NCBI RefSeq assembly: GCF_000452705.1
Contig: NZ_CP007014.1
Location: forward strand, 5,486,501 to 5,550,500
Direction of reading: 5' to 3'
DNA: 64,000 nt
DNA from: Pseudomonas syringae CC1557
GTDB lineage: Bacteria > Pseudomonadota > Gammaproteobacteria > Pseudomonadales > Pseudomonadaceae
Part shown: positions 17,947 to 28,923 of the stretch, piece after piece
Layout of the letters: the number at the start of each line of letters is the position of its first letter
Numbering within the stretch: the stretch's first letter is position 1
Position numbers and translations under genes: made by a program
Notes under the pieces: model-generated
Database searches by the model: none
The model's input: the letters and a program-made list of their open reading frames with translations, nothing else
What the model was told of the DNA's origin: nothing

Positions 17947-18013
17947 GGCTTCGCCGCGCGAAGCCGTCTGACCCGACTCCCGTGAATGCGGTCGTCCGTG
18001 GGCTGAAAAGCCC
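17947..18013 (+). other. Two hairpins between exbD and the receptor gene
   Basis: GGCTTCGC/GCGAAGCC around CGC (17947-17965) and GGGCT-GAAA-AGCCC with a GNRA-type loop (18000-18013) lie in the 204-base gap. Neither is followed by a T-run, so they may stabilise or process the mRNA rather than end it. Confidence 0.4.
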
Positions 18014-18133
18014 CTGGAGGGGAGCGGCTTGCTGGAAAAAGAGAAGTGGAATACCCGCTCGGCACAACCGCGTCGGGAACAGAGGGCTCACAAGGCCATT
18101 TCAATAAATGTCTGGATCAAGTCGGAACTAACC

Positions 18134-20854
18134 ATGCTGATGAATCTTCCCGGTTGCACCCTCAAACCACTGGCCCTTGCGGTCCGGCGTCATCCACGTG
18201 CCCTGCTCTGTGCATTGGCCATGGGCATGAGCGGTGCTCAGGCGGCAGACGCCGTCGATGCGGACACCAGCGGCTCGGCCGTGTCCTCCAGTGCAGCGGT
18301 TGTGCCTGCCACGACTCAATTGCAACGTGTCGAAGTGACCGGTTCGGCGATCCGCCGGGTCGATGCCGAAACCGCAGTGCCGATTACCATCCTGCGCGCC
18401 GATGACCTGAAGAAACAGGGCGTGACCACTACTCAGGAAATGGTCCAGCGCATCACCGGCAGCCAGTCGATCCAGAACAGTGCAGGCTCGATCGGCGCCA
18501 GCACCGGCGGCGCGTCCTTTGCCGACATGCGCGGCATTGGCGCGAACAAGACGCTGGTCCTGCTCAACGGCCGTCGTCTGGCCAATAACGCGATCTCGGG
18601 TGTGGGCACGCCCAACGGCAGCGCCATCGACCTGAACATGATTCCGTTCGCCGCCATCGACCGCGTCGAAGTGCTGCGTGACGGCGCGTCGGCGCTGTAC
18701 GGCACCGACGCCATCGGCGGCGTGATCAACTTCATCACCAAGAAATCGCTGACCGACGGCACCCTGACCCTGGGTGGCGACACCCCGACCGCCAGCGGTG
18801 GCGGGGCCAGCAAGGACATGAGCGGCAGTTGGGGCTTTGGTGATCTGGAGCAGGACCGCTTCAACGTCATGGGCGTGTTCAACTACAACAAGCAGCAGAA
18901 TCTGGACGCCAACGACCGTTCGTTTACGCGGGATTACCAGCCAGGACGCGGACTCAACCAGACGTCCGGCACCGCCTACCCGGCCAACTATTATCAGGGC
19001 GACAACTCGGGCAACCCGTTGGGCAGAAACTGCGGCGGAGCTAACCTGATCGCCAGCAACGGCATCTGCCGTTTCAGCACCCGCGAATACATCGACCTGA
19101 TTCCGCAGACCGAGAAAACCTCGTTCTTCGGCAAGGCCACCGGCAAGCTGGCCGACGATCATAACGTCAGCCTCGAATACTTCTGGGCCCGCAACAACAA
19201 CCACACCGGCATTGGTCCTGCGCCGCTCACAGGTCTGTCGCTGGACGCTTCATCGCCCTTCTATCCCGGCAACGGCATTACCCCGGCACCGACCGACTTC
19301 ACCCTCGACCCGACGCAACCGGTCAGCACCGCCTGGCGCGAAACGGCAGCGGGCGCACGAGGCTCAAGTGACCAGAACACCAGCCAGCGCTTTCTGCTGA
19401 ATTTCGACGGTCTGGTAGGTGGCTGGGACTACAACGTCGGCGCTTCGTACAACCAGAACAAGGTGCTGTCGTCGGTGACCAGCGGCTTTGTCAGTGACTC
19501 GGCGATGCTGAATGGCCTTGCCAATGGCGTCCTCAACCCGTTCGGCCCGCAAACGGCACAAGGGCAGGCGTTGATCGATGCCAACGAATACCACGGCCAA
19601 TACTCCAGCGCTGTAGGCCGGGTGGCCGGTCTGGATGCGCGTATCAGCCGGGAAGTCGGCGACTGGTTCGGCGCGGGCCCATCCGGCCTGGCGCTTGGCG
19701 GTGAGTACCGCAAGGAGAAGATGCATCAGGACTTCGACCCCTTCGTCAACGACATCAGCAGCCTGGGTCTCGATGCCGCTGGCAGCGTATCCGGTGAGCG
19801 TAGCGTGAAGGCTGAATATGCCGAGTTGAACGTGCCGGTACTGGACAGCCTTGAGCTGACAGCCGCTGTTCGCCATGACAAATACAGCGACTTCGGCAGC
19901 ACCACCAACCCGAAATATTCGTTCCGCTATCAGCCGTTCAAGCAACTGGTGGTCCGTGGTGCCTACAGCGAAGGCTTCCGTGCGCCGTCGCTGTATGAAC
20001 TGTATGCACCTCGCAGCCTGAGCTACACCCAGGGCTATTACAACGACCCGGTACTGTGTGCGGGTGGCACCGTGCAACCTGGCGGCAACGCCGGTCGCGA
20101 TTGCGCGCAACAGTTCCTCAACAACAGCGGTGGCAACACTGAGCTGGCTCCGGAAAAAGCCCGCAACGTGACCCTTGGCTTTGTCTACCAGCCAGTCAGC
20201 AACCTGTCGATGGGGCTGGATTTCTGGTGGATTCACATCTCCAACCAGATTCAGTCGTTCCCCGAGTCGACGGTGTTCGATGACCCGAACACCTACGCCG
20301 ACCGTTACGTTCGCGCCGCCGATGGCTCGATTGCCAACATCGTGACCGGCAATGCCAACCTGGGCATCGTCAAGACCAGCGGTGTCGATGTATCCCTCGA
20401 CTATCGCTTTCCGAACACGCCATACGGCCAGTTCGGTCTGGGCATGACCGGCACTTACGTCAACCGTTATGACTTCCAGAACATCATCGACGGCCCGTAC
20501 ACCGACAAAGTGGGCGACTTCCAGGGCGACGGCGTGATCTCGCGCTGGAAACACGTGCTGACCGGCACCTGGTCGTTGGGCGATACCCGCGCATCCCTCA
20601 GCAACCGCTTCACCAGCGGCTACAACGACTATGACCGCACCACCAACGCCCGCGTCGCGTCGTATACGCTGTGGGACATGTCGGTCGGCCACACCTTCGA
20701 CAAGGTGCTGGATGTCGATGCCGGTGTGCGCAACCTGTTTGATCGCAACCCGCCATTCACCAACCAGGCCTACAACTTCCAGTCCGGCTATGACCCTCGT
20801 TACGCCGACCCACTGGGCCGCACCCTGTTCGCACGCGCGACTTACCACTTCTGA
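18134..20854 (+). CDS. TonB-dependent outer-membrane receptor
   Basis: A 906-residue receptor. A long signal peptide ends at GAQAADA. The TonB-box region is QRVEVTGSAIRR, and the plug (about residues 75-195) carries VPITILRADDLKKQGVTT, FADMRGIGANKTLVLLNGRR and IDRVEVLRDGASALYGTDAIGGVINF. The barrel ends in TYHF. The plug is of the type with RG(I/L)G...TLVLLNGRR, seen in receptors for vitamin B12, sugars or peptides rather than in classic hydroxamate siderophore receptors. Its place between exbD and a peptide-type ABC transporter suggests that its ligand is passed to YejA. ATG 18134 gives the best signal peptide. Confidence 0.9.
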   Translation: MLMNLPGCTLKPLALAVRRHPRALLCALAMGMSGAQAADAVDADTSGSAVSSSAAVVPATTQLQRVEVTGSAIRRVDAETAVPITILRADDLKKQGVTTTQEMVQRITGSQSIQNSAGSIGASTGGASFADMRGIGANKTLVLLNGRRLANNAISGVGTPNGSAIDLNMIPFAAIDRVEVLRDGASALYGTDAIGGVINFITKKSLTDGTLTLGGDTPTASGGGASKDMSGSWGFGDLEQDRFNVMGVFNYNKQQNLDANDRSFTRDYQPGRGLNQTSGTAYPANYYQGDNSGNPLGRNCGGANLIASNGICRFSTREYIDLIPQTEKTSFFGKATGKLADDHNVSLEYFWARNNNHTGIGPAPLTGLSLDASSPFYPGNGITPAPTDFTLDPTQPVSTAWRETAAGARGSSDQNTSQRFLLNFDGLVGGWDYNVGASYNQNKVLSSVTSGFVSDSAMLNGLANGVLNPFGPQTAQGQALIDANEYHGQYSSAVGRVAGLDARISREVGDWFGAGPSGLALGGEYRKEKMHQDFDPFVNDISSLGLDAAGSVSGERSVKAEYAELNVPVLDSLELTAAVRHDKYSDFGSTTNPKYSFRYQPFKQLVVRGAYSEGFRAPSLYELYAPRSLSYTQGYYNDPVLCAGGTVQPGGNAGRDCAQQFLNNSGGNTELAPEKARNVTLGFVYQPVSNLSMGLDFWWIHISNQIQSFPESTVFDDPNTYADRYVRAADGSIANIVTGNANLGIVKTSGVDVSLDYRFPNTPYGQFGLGMTGTYVNRYDFQNIIDGPYTDKVGDFQGDGVISRWKHVLTGTWSLGDTRASLSNRFTSGYNDYDRTTNARVASYTLWDMSVGHTFDKVLDVDAGVRNLFDRNPPFTNQAYNFQSGYDPRYADPLGRTLFARATYHF

Positions 20855-20908
20855 GTGTGACGACGCGGCCCACACCACGCTCCGTGGGCCACGTCAGATT
20901 GCGAGCTC

Positions 20909-20957
20909 GCCCCCTCCGGCCCTGGTTTCATCCACCTTCCCCGGCCGGGGGCTTTTT
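20909..20957 (+). terminator. Terminator or attenuator between the receptor and yejA
   Basis: GCCCCC and GGCC at 20909-20921 can pair with GGCC and GGGGGC at 20943-20952, followed by TTTTT. This would stop or reduce transcription between the receptor gene and yejA, 43 bases before the latter. A second hairpin, GGCCCAC/GTGGGCC, lies at about 20867-20890. Confidence 0.55.
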
Positions 20958-20999
20958 CGCGACTCATCGTCATTCAGTGCGTACGAGGAAAGCCCCACC

Positions 21000-22883
21000 A
21001 TGTTGCGTCATACCCGTTTTCTGCCACGCCTGATTCTGGGTGTTGCGCTGTGCAGTTGCTGGCAGGCCGCGCAGGCCGCGCCGACTTACGCCTTGACTGT
21101 CTATGGCGAGGCACCGAAATACCCGGCTGGCTTTCAGCACTTCAACTACGTCAACCCGAACGCCCCAAAAGGTGGCTCGCTGACGCGCTCGGCGGAAGAA
21201 ATAGGCCAGTTCAACTACCTCAACCCTTACGTCGATCAGGGTATCAATGTGCGGGAGGTCGATAGCTGGGTGTACTCACCCTTGGCCTATCGCTCACTGG
21301 ATGAGCCGTACACCGTTTATGGATTGATCGCGGAAAAAATGGAGGTGGACCCGGACGGTCTGTGGGTTCGTTTTTTCCTCAACCCCAAAGCGCGTTTCGA
21401 GGACGGCAAACCCGTCACTGCAGAAGACGTGCGCTACACCTTCGAGCTGATGACCACCAAGGCCAGCTTCAGCTATCGCCCCATGTTCGCCGACGTCAAA
21501 GCGGTGACCATAGAGGCGCCGCTACAGATTCGCTTCGACTTCAAGAACAACCTAAACCGCATGCTGGCGCTGGATATCGCCAGCCTGCACATCCTGCCGG
21601 AACACTGGTGGAAGACTCGCGACTTCGCCAACGGCGGCGGTTTCGAGCCGCCGCTGGGCAACGGGCCGTACCGGGTCGCCAAGGTCGACGCAGGGCGCAG
21701 CGTAACCTTCGAACGAATCAAGGACTGGTGGGGCAAGGACCTGCCAGTCAGCCGCGGCCTGTACAACTTCGACACCCTGGCCGTGAACTACTACGGCGAC
21801 ACGGAAATTGCCCGCCAGTTGCTCCAGGCCGGGACGTTTGATTACAACCGCGAGTATTCCTCTTCCGGCTTCGTGGTCGGTTACAGCGGCCCGGCGATTG
21901 ACGATGGGCGTCTGCAAAAACGCATCACCGCCCAGCAACGTCCGGTGCCGGCGCAGGGCTTTGTGTTCAATCTGGACAAGCCGGTTTTCAAGGATCGGCG
22001 TGTTCGTGAAGCGCTGTCGCTGCTGTGGGATTTCGATTGGATTAATCGACGGGTCATGCGCAATTTCTACGTGCGCCAACAGAGTTACTTCCCGAAAAGC
22101 GACATGGCCGCCACCGAACTGCCTACGCCAGCCGAGCTGAAAATTCTTGAGCCATTGCGCGGTCAGGTGCCGGACGAGGTGTTCACGAAGGTCTATCAGC
22201 CGCCCAGGACCGACGGCAGCGGTTACATCCGCGACAAACAATTACAGGCCCTCAAACTGCTGGCCGAAGCCGGCTGGCACCCGAAAGACAACAAGCTGGT
22301 CAATGCTGCTGGCGAGCCGATGGTGTTCAGTTTTCTCGATGGCCAAGGCGGTTTCGAACGTCTGATTCTGCCCTTCAAACGCACCCTGGCGCAGATCGGC
22401 ATCACCCTGGATTTCCTGCGTATCGATTCGGCGCAGTACATCAACCGGCTCAACGCCCGCGACTACGACATGATCGTGGTCAACCTGCCAAAGAACGGCA
22501 ATCCCATCATTTCTCCCGGCCGTGAACTGTACAACCTGTTCGGCTCGCAGAGCGCCACCGAAGTCGGCAGCTCAAACGCGATGGTGCTGCGCAACCCGGC
22601 GGTTGACACGCTGATCGACGGGCTGGTGAGCGCCAACACCCGCAACGACATGGTGGTCTATGCCAAGGCGCTGGATCGGGTCCTGCAATGGGGCTACTAC
22701 ATGATTCCCAACTACTACTCCAAAGGCATACCGCTGGTGTTCGCCAACCGCTTCGGCATGCCTGACGTCGCGCCTATCTACGACGTAGGAATGGAAAGCT
22801 GGTGGCAGATAAGCCCGACGCCGCTGACCAACGCGCAGGCCGCTGCGCTCACCGGCAAGACCACCGCTGCGAAGGAGCATTGA
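21000..22883 (+). CDS. yejA: Periplasmic binding protein of a peptide-type ABC transporter (YejA-like)
   Basis: A 627-residue family-5 (DppA/OppA superfamily) binding protein with a signal peptide ending AAQAAP. The YejA pattern is present: [60 protein letters not shown] and [19 protein letters not shown]. In enterobacteria YejABEF imports oligopeptides, including the peptide-nucleotide antibiotic microcin C. Size matches the family (about 600). The stop is followed at once by yejB. ATG 21000 directly precedes the signal peptide and is the natural start. Confidence 0.92.
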   Translation: MLRHTRFLPRLILGVALCSCWQAAQAAPTYALTVYGEAPKYPAGFQHFNYVNPNAPKGGSLTRSAEEIGQFNYLNPYVDQGINVREVDSWVYSPLAYRSLDEPYTVYGLIAEKMEVDPDGLWVRFFLNPKARFEDGKPVTAEDVRYTFELMTTKASFSYRPMFADVKAVTIEAPLQIRFDFKNNLNRMLALDIASLHILPEHWWKTRDFANGGGFEPPLGNGPYRVAKVDAGRSVTFERIKDWWGKDLPVSRGLYNFDTLAVNYYGDTEIARQLLQAGTFDYNREYSSSGFVVGYSGPAIDDGRLQKRITAQQRPVPAQGFVFNLDKPVFKDRRVREALSLLWDFDWINRRVMRNFYVRQQSYFPKSDMAATELPTPAELKILEPLRGQVPDEVFTKVYQPPRTDGSGYIRDKQLQALKLLAEAGWHPKDNKLVNAAGEPMVFSFLDGQGGFERLILPFKRTLAQIGITLDFLRIDSAQYINRLNARDYDMIVVNLPKNGNPIISPGRELYNLFGSQSATEVGSSNAMVLRNPAVDTLIDGLVSANTRNDMVVYAKALDRVLQWGYYMIPNYYSKGIPLVFANRFGMPDVAPIYDVGMESWWQISPTPLTNAQAAALTGKTTAAKEH

Positions 22884-22884
22884 G

Positions 22885-23952
22885 ATGCTGGCTTACGTGA
22901 TTCGACGCCTGCTGCTGATCATCCCCACGCTGCTGGCGATTCTGATTGTGAACTTCCTGATCGTGCAGGCCGCGCCCGGTGGCCCGGTCGAACAGGCCAT
23001 CGCCCGCATTCAGGGTTTCAGCCCCAACGGGGTCGGTGGCGGCGGTGGTGAAGTGGCCGCGACCGGCACCGCCAGCCGCAGCACACGCGGGCTGGACCCG
23101 GCGCTGATCGAGCAGATCAAGGAGCATTACGGTTTCGACAAACCGATGCACGAACGGCTCTGGCTGATGCTCAAGAACTACGCGCAACTGGACTTCGGCA
23201 CCAGCTTCTTTCGTGGCGCGCCGGTCACCGAACTGATTGCGCAGAAGCTGCCGGTGTCGCTGTCACTCGGGCTCTGGGCGACCTTGATCACTTACCTGAT
23301 CTCCATCCCGCTGGGCATTCGCAAGGCAGTGCGGCATGGCAGCGCGTTCGATGTGTGGAGCAGCACGCTGGTGATCATCGGCTATGCCACGCCCGCGTTC
23401 CTGTTCGCCATTCTGCTGATCGTGGTCTTCGCCGGGGGCAGCTACCTGAGCTGGTTTCCGGCGCAGGGTTTGTTCTCGGAAAACTTCGACAGCCTGAGCA
23501 CCTGGGGCAAAGTGAAAGACTACCTGTGGCACCTGGTGCTGCCGGTCAGTTCGCTGGTGATCGGCGGGTTCGCCACGCTGACCATCCTCACCAAGAACAG
23601 CTTCCTCAACGAGATCAGCCGCCAGTACGTAGTCACGGCGCGGGCCAAGGGCCTGACCGAGCATCGCGTGCTGTACGGCCATGTGTTTCGCAACGCGATG
23701 TTGCTGGTGATCGCCGGTATTCCGCAGGCGCTGATCGAGGTGTTCTTCGCCGGCTCGCTGCTGATCGAAACCATCTTCGGCCTCGATGGCTTGGGACGCA
23801 TGAGTTATGAAGCGGCCGTCTCGCGTGACTACCCCATCGTGTTCGGCACGCTGTTCCTGTTCACGCTGTTCGGCCTGCTGATCAAACTCATCGGTGACCT
23901 GTGCTACACGCTGGTCGACCCGCGCATCGATTTTTCCGCGAGGAGCGCCTGA
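22885..23952 (+). CDS. yejB: Peptide ABC transporter permease YejB
   Basis: A 355-residue inner-membrane permease of the DppB type. It starts [37 protein letters not shown], the usual first helix of this family, and has about six membrane helices. The conserved EAA loop reads [22 protein letters not shown] Gly-rich insert (about residues 50-60, GVGGGGGE) and the long region up to residue 100 are normal for YejB. It begins one base after the yejA stop and overlaps yejE by one base. Confidence 0.93.
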   Translation: MLAYVIRRLLLIIPTLLAILIVNFLIVQAAPGGPVEQAIARIQGFSPNGVGGGGGEVAATGTASRSTRGLDPALIEQIKEHYGFDKPMHERLWLMLKNYAQLDFGTSFFRGAPVTELIAQKLPVSLSLGLWATLITYLISIPLGIRKAVRHGSAFDVWSSTLVIIGYATPAFLFAILLIVVFAGGSYLSWFPAQGLFSENFDSLSTWGKVKDYLWHLVLPVSSLVIGGFATLTILTKNSFLNEISRQYVVTARAKGLTEHRVLYGHVFRNAMLLVIAGIPQALIEVFFAGSLLIETIFGLDGLGRMSYEAAVSRDYPIVFGTLFLFTLFGLLIKLIGDLCYTLVDPRIDFSARSA

Positions 23953-24974
23953 TGTTCGAGTTTTCTCCCCAGACCCAGCGCCGCTTCGATCTATTCAAGG
24001 CCAACCGGCGTGGATGGTGGTCGTTGTGGATCTTCGTTGGCTTGCTGCTGGTGTGCCTGTGTGGCGAGTTGATCGCCAACGACAAACCGTTGCTGATCAG
24101 CTACGACGGCCAGATGTATTACCCGGTGTTGCACACCTACATGGAAACCGACTTCGGCGGCGAACTGCCCTTCGAACCGGACTATTCCAGCGACTACGTG
24201 CGCAAGCTGATCGCCGCGAAGAACGGCTGGATGCTGTTCGCGCCCATCCCGTTCAGCTACGACACCATCAACTATGATCTGGACGCGCCGTCACCCAGCC
24301 CGCCTGACGCGATCAACTGGCTGGGCACCGACGAACAGGCTCGCGATGTACTCGCACGGGTGCTGTTCGGGGCGCGGATTTCGATCCTGTTCGCGTTGCT
24401 GCTGACAGTGATCAGTACCGTGATCGGCGTCTGCGCCGGAGCGGTTCAGGGTTACTACGGCGGCATGACCGACCTGATCGGCCAGCGCATTCAGGAAATC
24501 TGGTCGGGTTTGCCGGTGCTGTACCTGCTGATCATTCTGTCCGGTTTTGTATCGCCGAATTTCTGGTGGCTGCTGGGGATCATGGCGCTGTTTTCCTGGC
24601 TGTCACTGGTGGACGTGGTGCGTGCCGAGTTCCTGCGCGGACGCAATCTGGAGTACGTCAAAGCCGCTCGCGCGCTGGGCCTGACCGATGCTGCGTTGAT
24701 GTGGCGACACATCCTGCCCAACGCAATGACCAGCACCCTGACCTACCTGCCGTTCATCATCACCGGCGCCATCGCCACGCTCACCGCGCTGGATTTTCTC
24801 GGTTTCGGCATGCCGGCGGGCAGCGCTTCGCTGGGTGAACTGATCGGCGAAGCCAAGCGCAATCTGCAAGCGCCCTGGCTGGGCCTGACCGCGTTCGTGG
24901 TGCTGGCCCTGATCCTTTCGCTACTGGTGTTCATCGGCGAAGCCTGCCGCGACGCGTTTGATCCTAGGAGCTGA
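23952..24974 (+). CDS. yejE: Peptide ABC transporter permease YejE
   Basis: A 340-residue permease of the DppC type with an N-terminal helix (WWSLWIFVGLLLVCLCGELIA), a periplasmic loop of about 100 residues with the landmark NWLGTDEQARDVLARVLFGAR, and five more helices. The EAA motif is AARALGLTDAALMWRHILPNA. Start at the TGATG overlap with yejB. Pairs with YejB to form the channel. Confidence 0.93.
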   Translation: MFEFSPQTQRRFDLFKANRRGWWSLWIFVGLLLVCLCGELIANDKPLLISYDGQMYYPVLHTYMETDFGGELPFEPDYSSDYVRKLIAAKNGWMLFAPIPFSYDTINYDLDAPSPSPPDAINWLGTDEQARDVLARVLFGARISILFALLLTVISTVIGVCAGAVQGYYGGMTDLIGQRIQEIWSGLPVLYLLIILSGFVSPNFWWLLGIMALFSWLSLVDVVRAEFLRGRNLEYVKAARALGLTDAALMWRHILPNAMTSTLTYLPFIITGAIATLTALDFLGFGMPAGSASLGELIGEAKRNLQAPWLGLTAFVVLALILSLLVFIGEACRDAFDPRS

Positions 24975-24975
24975 C

Positions 24976-26559
24976 ATGCAAGACAATCTGATTGAAATTC
25001 GCGACCTGCGGGTCGCCTTCAACGGCAACGAAGTGGTGCATGGCGTCAGCCTCGATATCCGCCGTGGCGAATGCCTGGCGCTGGTGGGCGAATCCGGCTC
25101 GGGAAAATCGGTGACCGCGCATTCGATCCTGCGTTTGCTGCCCACGAAAAACGTCAGCACTCAGGGTTCGATTCGTTACGACGGGCTGGATCTGGTGAAG
25201 GCCAGCGACAAACAGCTGCGCAGCCTGCGCGGCAACCGGGTGGCGATGATTTTTCAGGAACCCATGAGTTCGTTGAACCCGCTGCACACCGTTGAAAAAC
25301 AGATTGGCGAAATCCTTGTCACCCACAAGGGCCTGAAGGGCAAGGCTGCACGGAGCAGAACGCTGGAGCTGCTGGAGCTGGTCGGCATCCGCGATCCTTT
25401 GTCCCGTCTTAAAGCGTACCCGCATCAACTTTCGGGCGGGCAGCGCCAGCGCATCATGATTGCCATGGCACTGGCCAATGAGCCCGACCTGCTGATCGCC
25501 GACGAGCCGACCACGGCGCTGGATGTGACCGTGCAGGTAAAGATTCTGGAGTTGCTCAAGTCCCTGCAACAGCGGCTGAACATGTCGCTGTTGCTGATCA
25601 GCCACGACCTCAATCTGGTGCGCCGTATTGCGCAGCGGGTGTGCGTGATGCGCGAAGGCGAAATCGTCGAGCAGGCCGATTGCCAGACGCTGTTCGACAG
25701 CCCGCAGCATCCTTACAGCCGCTTGCTGATCAACGCCGAACCGGACGGCGAGCCGGTGCCGTCCACGCACAGCAACACGCTGCTGTCGGTGCAGGACCTG
25801 AAGGTCTGGTTCCCGCTGGGCAAGGCCTGGTTCAAGCGCGAGCAGCAGTATGTGAAAGCCGTGGACGGGGTCAGTTTCGAGTTGCTCAAGGGCAAGACGC
25901 TGGGGATTGTCGGCGAGTCGGGTTCGGGCAAGTCGACGCTGGGTCAGGCGATTTTGCGGCTCATCGATTCAGAGGGCAGCATTCGTTTCGGCACCAAGGA
26001 ACTGAGCCTGCACAGCCAGCACCTGATGCGCCCGTTGCGCCGCCAGTTGCAGGTGGTGTTCCAGGACCCGTTCGGCAGCCTCAGCCCGCGCATGACCGTG
26101 GAGCAGATCATCGCCGAAGGGCTGGTGACGCATCACATCGGCACGCCCAAAGAGCGTGAGCAGACGGTGATTCGGGCCCTGCAGGAAGTAGGGCTCGACC
26201 CCTCGACCCGGCATCGTTACCCGCATGAGTTTTCCGGCGGCCAACGCCAGCGTATTTCCATCGCTCGCGCCTTGGTGCTTGAACCGGATCTGATCCTGCT
26301 GGACGAGCCAACCTCCGCCCTCGACCGCACGGTGCAAAAGCAGATCGTGGCGTTACTGCGCGACCTGCAAATACGCCATGGCCTGACCTATCTGTTTATC
26401 AGCCACGACCTGGCGGTGGTCCATGCGCTGGCCCATGACCTGATCGTGATCAAGGATGGCAAAGTGGTCGAACAAGGTCCGTCCCGCGAAATCTTCGCCG
26501 CGCCGCAGCAGGCCTACACTCAGGAACTGCTGCGCTCGTCAGGGCTGGTGTTTGCCTGA
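24976..26559 (+). CDS. yejF: Peptide ABC transporter ATPase YejF (two nucleotide-binding domains)
   Basis: A 527-residue double ATPase. The first domain has GESGSGKS (about residue 38), the signature [15 protein letters not shown] and Walker [13 protein letters not shown]. The second has GESGSGKST (about residue 316), [15 protein letters not shown] and [12 protein letters not shown]. Both contain the switch histidine (LISHDL, FISHDL). The fused double-domain form is the YejF hallmark, unlike the separate DppD and DppF. It begins one base after the yejE stop and is the last gene of the run. Confidence 0.94.
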   Translation: MQDNLIEIRDLRVAFNGNEVVHGVSLDIRRGECLALVGESGSGKSVTAHSILRLLPTKNVSTQGSIRYDGLDLVKASDKQLRSLRGNRVAMIFQEPMSSLNPLHTVEKQIGEILVTHKGLKGKAARSRTLELLELVGIRDPLSRLKAYPHQLSGGQRQRIMIAMALANEPDLLIADEPTTALDVTVQVKILELLKSLQQRLNMSLLLISHDLNLVRRIAQRVCVMREGEIVEQADCQTLFDSPQHPYSRLLINAEPDGEPVPSTHSNTLLSVQDLKVWFPLGKAWFKREQQYVKAVDGVSFELLKGKTLGIVGESGSGKSTLGQAILRLIDSEGSIRFGTKELSLHSQHLMRPLRRQLQVVFQDPFGSLSPRMTVEQIIAEGLVTHHIGTPKEREQTVIRALQEVGLDPSTRHRYPHEFSGGQRQRISIARALVLEPDLILLDEPTSALDRTVQKQIVALLRDLQIRHGLTYLFISHDLAVVHALAHDLIVIKDGKVVEQGPSREIFAAPQQAYTQELLRSSGLVFA

Positions 26560-26574
26560 GCCCGGGTTCGAAAG

Positions 26575-28071
26575 CTACGAGTGAAAGCTCTGGCCCAACG
26601 CTTCCAGACGTATGGCCAGCGGCGACAGGCTCTGGCTGCTGGTCGCCAGCACACCGATATTGGCAGCGGTGTGCTCGGCGATGGTCTGCACCGAGCGCAA
26701 CTGATCGGCGATTTCGCGGCTGGCGGTGGCCTGTTGTTCGGTGGTCGTGGCGATCAGGCCGTTGAGCTGGGTGATATGACCAATGCCTTCACCCACCGAG
26801 CGCAGGGATTCCGACGCACGCTGGCTATTTTCCACACACCGGCCGACACCTTGCAGGCTGTCGCTCATGGCCGTGGCGGCCTGGCGACTGCCGCTTTGCA
26901 GGTCTTCGATAATGGTCTTGATTTCCTTGGTGGACGCCGCCGTGCGCTGCGCCAGACTGCGCACCTCGTCCGCCACCACCGCAAAGCCCCGGCCCTGCTC
27001 ACCCGCCCGCGCAGCTTCGATTGCCGCGTTGAGTGCCAGCAGGTTGGTCTGCTCGGCAATACTGCCGATCACGTCCAGCACCTTGCCGATCTGTTCTGAC
27101 TGATTGGCAAGCGCCTGCACCGTGACATCGGTGGTGTTGATACGCGCGGCAAGCTGGGTGATTTCGCTCTGCGCACGGTCGACGCTGTCCCGCCCGTGGG
27201 CGACCTGCTCGCTGGCATCACCGGCACGCTGCACCGCTTGCGCAACGTGGCTGGAGATGTCGTTCATGGCATCTCCCATGCGCTGCATGGCGTCGGTCAT
27301 GCGAGCGATCTCGCTCAACTGATGCTGCGCACCGGTTTCCAGCGTGCCGCTGGCCTTGGCGAGGTCATGACCCAGTTCGCCAAGCCCGCGTGTGTCGCGC
27401 ACCACACTGTCGACAAGGCCGGTAATCTGCGCCAGAAACTGCTCGAACCGCTGCGCCAGCGGCACGCGCTTGGCCGAACGCTCGCTGGTCTGGCTGTCCG
27501 GGGAGAACTTGTTGGTGGTGGCCAGCATACGGTCGAGCATGTCCTGATTCTCGACCGCCTCGGCCTGATTCTGCACGGCCAGGTAAACCAGAATCGCGCT
27601 TTCAACAACCACATACACCGCATGCACAAGCACCATGCTCCAGCCGAAACCGTGGTGCATGACGTAAACCGGGAAACCGGAATGCTGCAGGGCATGAAAA
27701 CCGATGTGGTGAATGGCGATGGTGACGGCAGCGACCAGAACCGGCAGCCAGTCGCGGTAGAAGGTCAGCACCGCCAGCAAGACGAAGATGCCGAAGTGTA
27801 TCTCGACCTGCCCGTGTGTCTGATTGATATGCAACGCGGCCATGACCATCAGCCCGACGCCAACGCAGCAGCGCATCATCCGGGTGCCACCAATGGCGCG
27901 ATACAGCGCGCTCAGCACCACAGCGGTGCCGCCACCGACCACGACAGCCTGGGTGAACGTATCAAACCAGAACGCCAGCCCCAGCGCGTACACAAACAAT
28001 AACCAGATCAGACCCAGCATGATCCGGTCAGCCTTGCGGTAATGTTCCAGAAACCGAGGGGCTACGCGCAT
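26575..28071 (-). CDS. Chemoreceptor with a histidine-rich membrane-embedded sensor domain
   Basis: A 498-residue methyl-accepting chemotaxis protein. The N-terminal 180 residues form about six membrane helices and there is no large periplasmic domain. This part is rich in histidine in or near the membrane: H81, H86, E90, H92, the YRDW at 105-108, H121, H122, H126, H130, H139, H140 and H150. The cytoplasmic part has the signalling tip [32 protein letters not shown]. No HAMP domain is evident. The clustered histidines suggest binding of a metal, haem or quinone-like ligand, or sensing of membrane redox state; that is inference. It converges with yejF, 15 bases apart. Confidence 0.88.
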   Translation of the reverse strand: MRVAPRFLEHYRKADRIMLGLIWLLFVYALGLAFWFDTFTQAVVVGGGTAVVLSALYRAIGGTRMMRCCVGVGLMVMAALHINQTHGQVEIHFGIFVLLAVLTFYRDWLPVLVAAVTIAIHHIGFHALQHSGFPVYVMHHGFGWSMVLVHAVYVVVESAILVYLAVQNQAEAVENQDMLDRMLATTNKFSPDSQTSERSAKRVPLAQRFEQFLAQITGLVDSVVRDTRGLGELGHDLAKASGTLETGAQHQLSEIARMTDAMQRMGDAMNDISSHVAQAVQRAGDASEQVAHGRDSVDRAQSEITQLAARINTTDVTVQALANQSEQIGKVLDVIGSIAEQTNLLALNAAIEAARAGEQGRGFAVVADEVRSLAQRTAASTKEIKTIIEDLQSGSRQAATAMSDSLQGVGRCVENSQRASESLRSVGEGIGHITQLNGLIATTTEQQATASREIADQLRSVQTIAEHTAANIGVLATSSQSLSPLAIRLEALGQSFHS

Positions 28072-28257
28072 CTAACACATCCTTTTGAAGTGCATTACGA
28101 CAGGGAAGCCTTGTCGGTGTCCGGTATTCACGAGCAAAAGCCCGGCCAAAGCGCAGCCCAGATGGTAGCCCTCCGCCATGAATTCAGAAACAGATTATTT
28201 GCGCAGCGTTGAGGCGCGATGGCCACTCTGAATTGGACAAGCGGCGTGGCGCAGATA

Positions 28258-28375
28258 TGTGACGCGCAGCGTTACCCAAGGCATTCCGACGCTGGAGCGT
28301 GAGGAACGATGTGCTCTCTGACGATCGATCCCACGCCAGAGTGGTAACGCAGTTATGGAAGCTCTGCGTCCGATC
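28258..28375. repeat. REP palindromes
   Basis: Degenerate copies of the local REP unit: GTGACGCGCAGCGTTAC, CGACGCTGGAGCGTGAGGAACGAT and the closing CTCTGCGTCCG. They fill the gap between the chemoreceptor start and the Lrp gene; the remaining part (28072-28257) shows only the chemoreceptor promoter region. Confidence 0.7.
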
Positions 28376-28387
28376 TTGATCAGCGTT

Positions 28388-28876
28388 TCAATGCCGCAGC
28401 AGTTTGCGCAGCGGCACGCCGTCTTTCATGACCGGGGATTTGATAACGATATAGCTGAAGTACTTGGAGATGCCGATGTTCTTGTCCAGCAACTCTTCGA
28501 TCACTTCCTGGTAATGCTGAATGCTGCGGGTCATGAAGCGCACCAGGTAGTCGTAGCCGCCGCTGATCAGATGGCACTCCAGCACTTCGTCCACATGGCG
28601 AATATTCGCTTCGAATTTGGCGAAGTCTTCACGCTTGTGGTCGCTCAGGGAGATTTCCGTGAACACAGTGACCGATTCGGTAATTTTTGCGAGATTGAGG
28701 TGCGCCTTGTAGCTGGAAATGTAGCCTGCGGATTCCAGGCGTTTGACGCGTTGCAGGCAAGGGCTCGCGGAAAGTCCGACGGCATCGGCCAGGCTGACGT
28801 TGGTCATGCGTCCGTCTTTCTGGAGTTCTACCAGGATATTGATATCAATCCGATCCAGTTTGACCAAGCCTTCCAT
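28388..28876 (-). CDS. Lrp/AsnC-family transcriptional regulator
   Basis: A 162-residue regulator: DNA-binding part with LDRIDINILVELQKDGRMTN and SLADAVGLSASPCLQRVKRLESAGYI, then a RAM domain with VLECHLISGGYDYLVRF. It lies 47 bases after the HAD gene on the same strand, with a good GAGGTAGGT Shine-Dalgarno, and probably forms an operon gabT-HAD-lrp. The family usually controls the catabolic genes next to it in response to an amino acid, so gabT and perhaps gabP are likely targets. Confidence 0.92.
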   Translation of the reverse strand: MEGLVKLDRIDINILVELQKDGRMTNVSLADAVGLSASPCLQRVKRLESAGYISSYKAHLNLAKITESVTVFTEISLSDHKREDFAKFEANIRHVDEVLECHLISGGYDYLVRFMTRSIQHYQEVIEELLDKNIGISKYFSYIVIKSPVMKDGVPLRKLLRH

Positions 28877-28923
28877 TACCTACCTCATGTATTGCCATTC
28901 ACGGTGCCTACCTTCTAGCAAAA

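Noticed and set aside
19364-20878. A 504-residue open frame on the minus strand
   Set aside because: It lies antisense to the TonB-dependent receptor, has no domain and reflects GC-rich codon bias.
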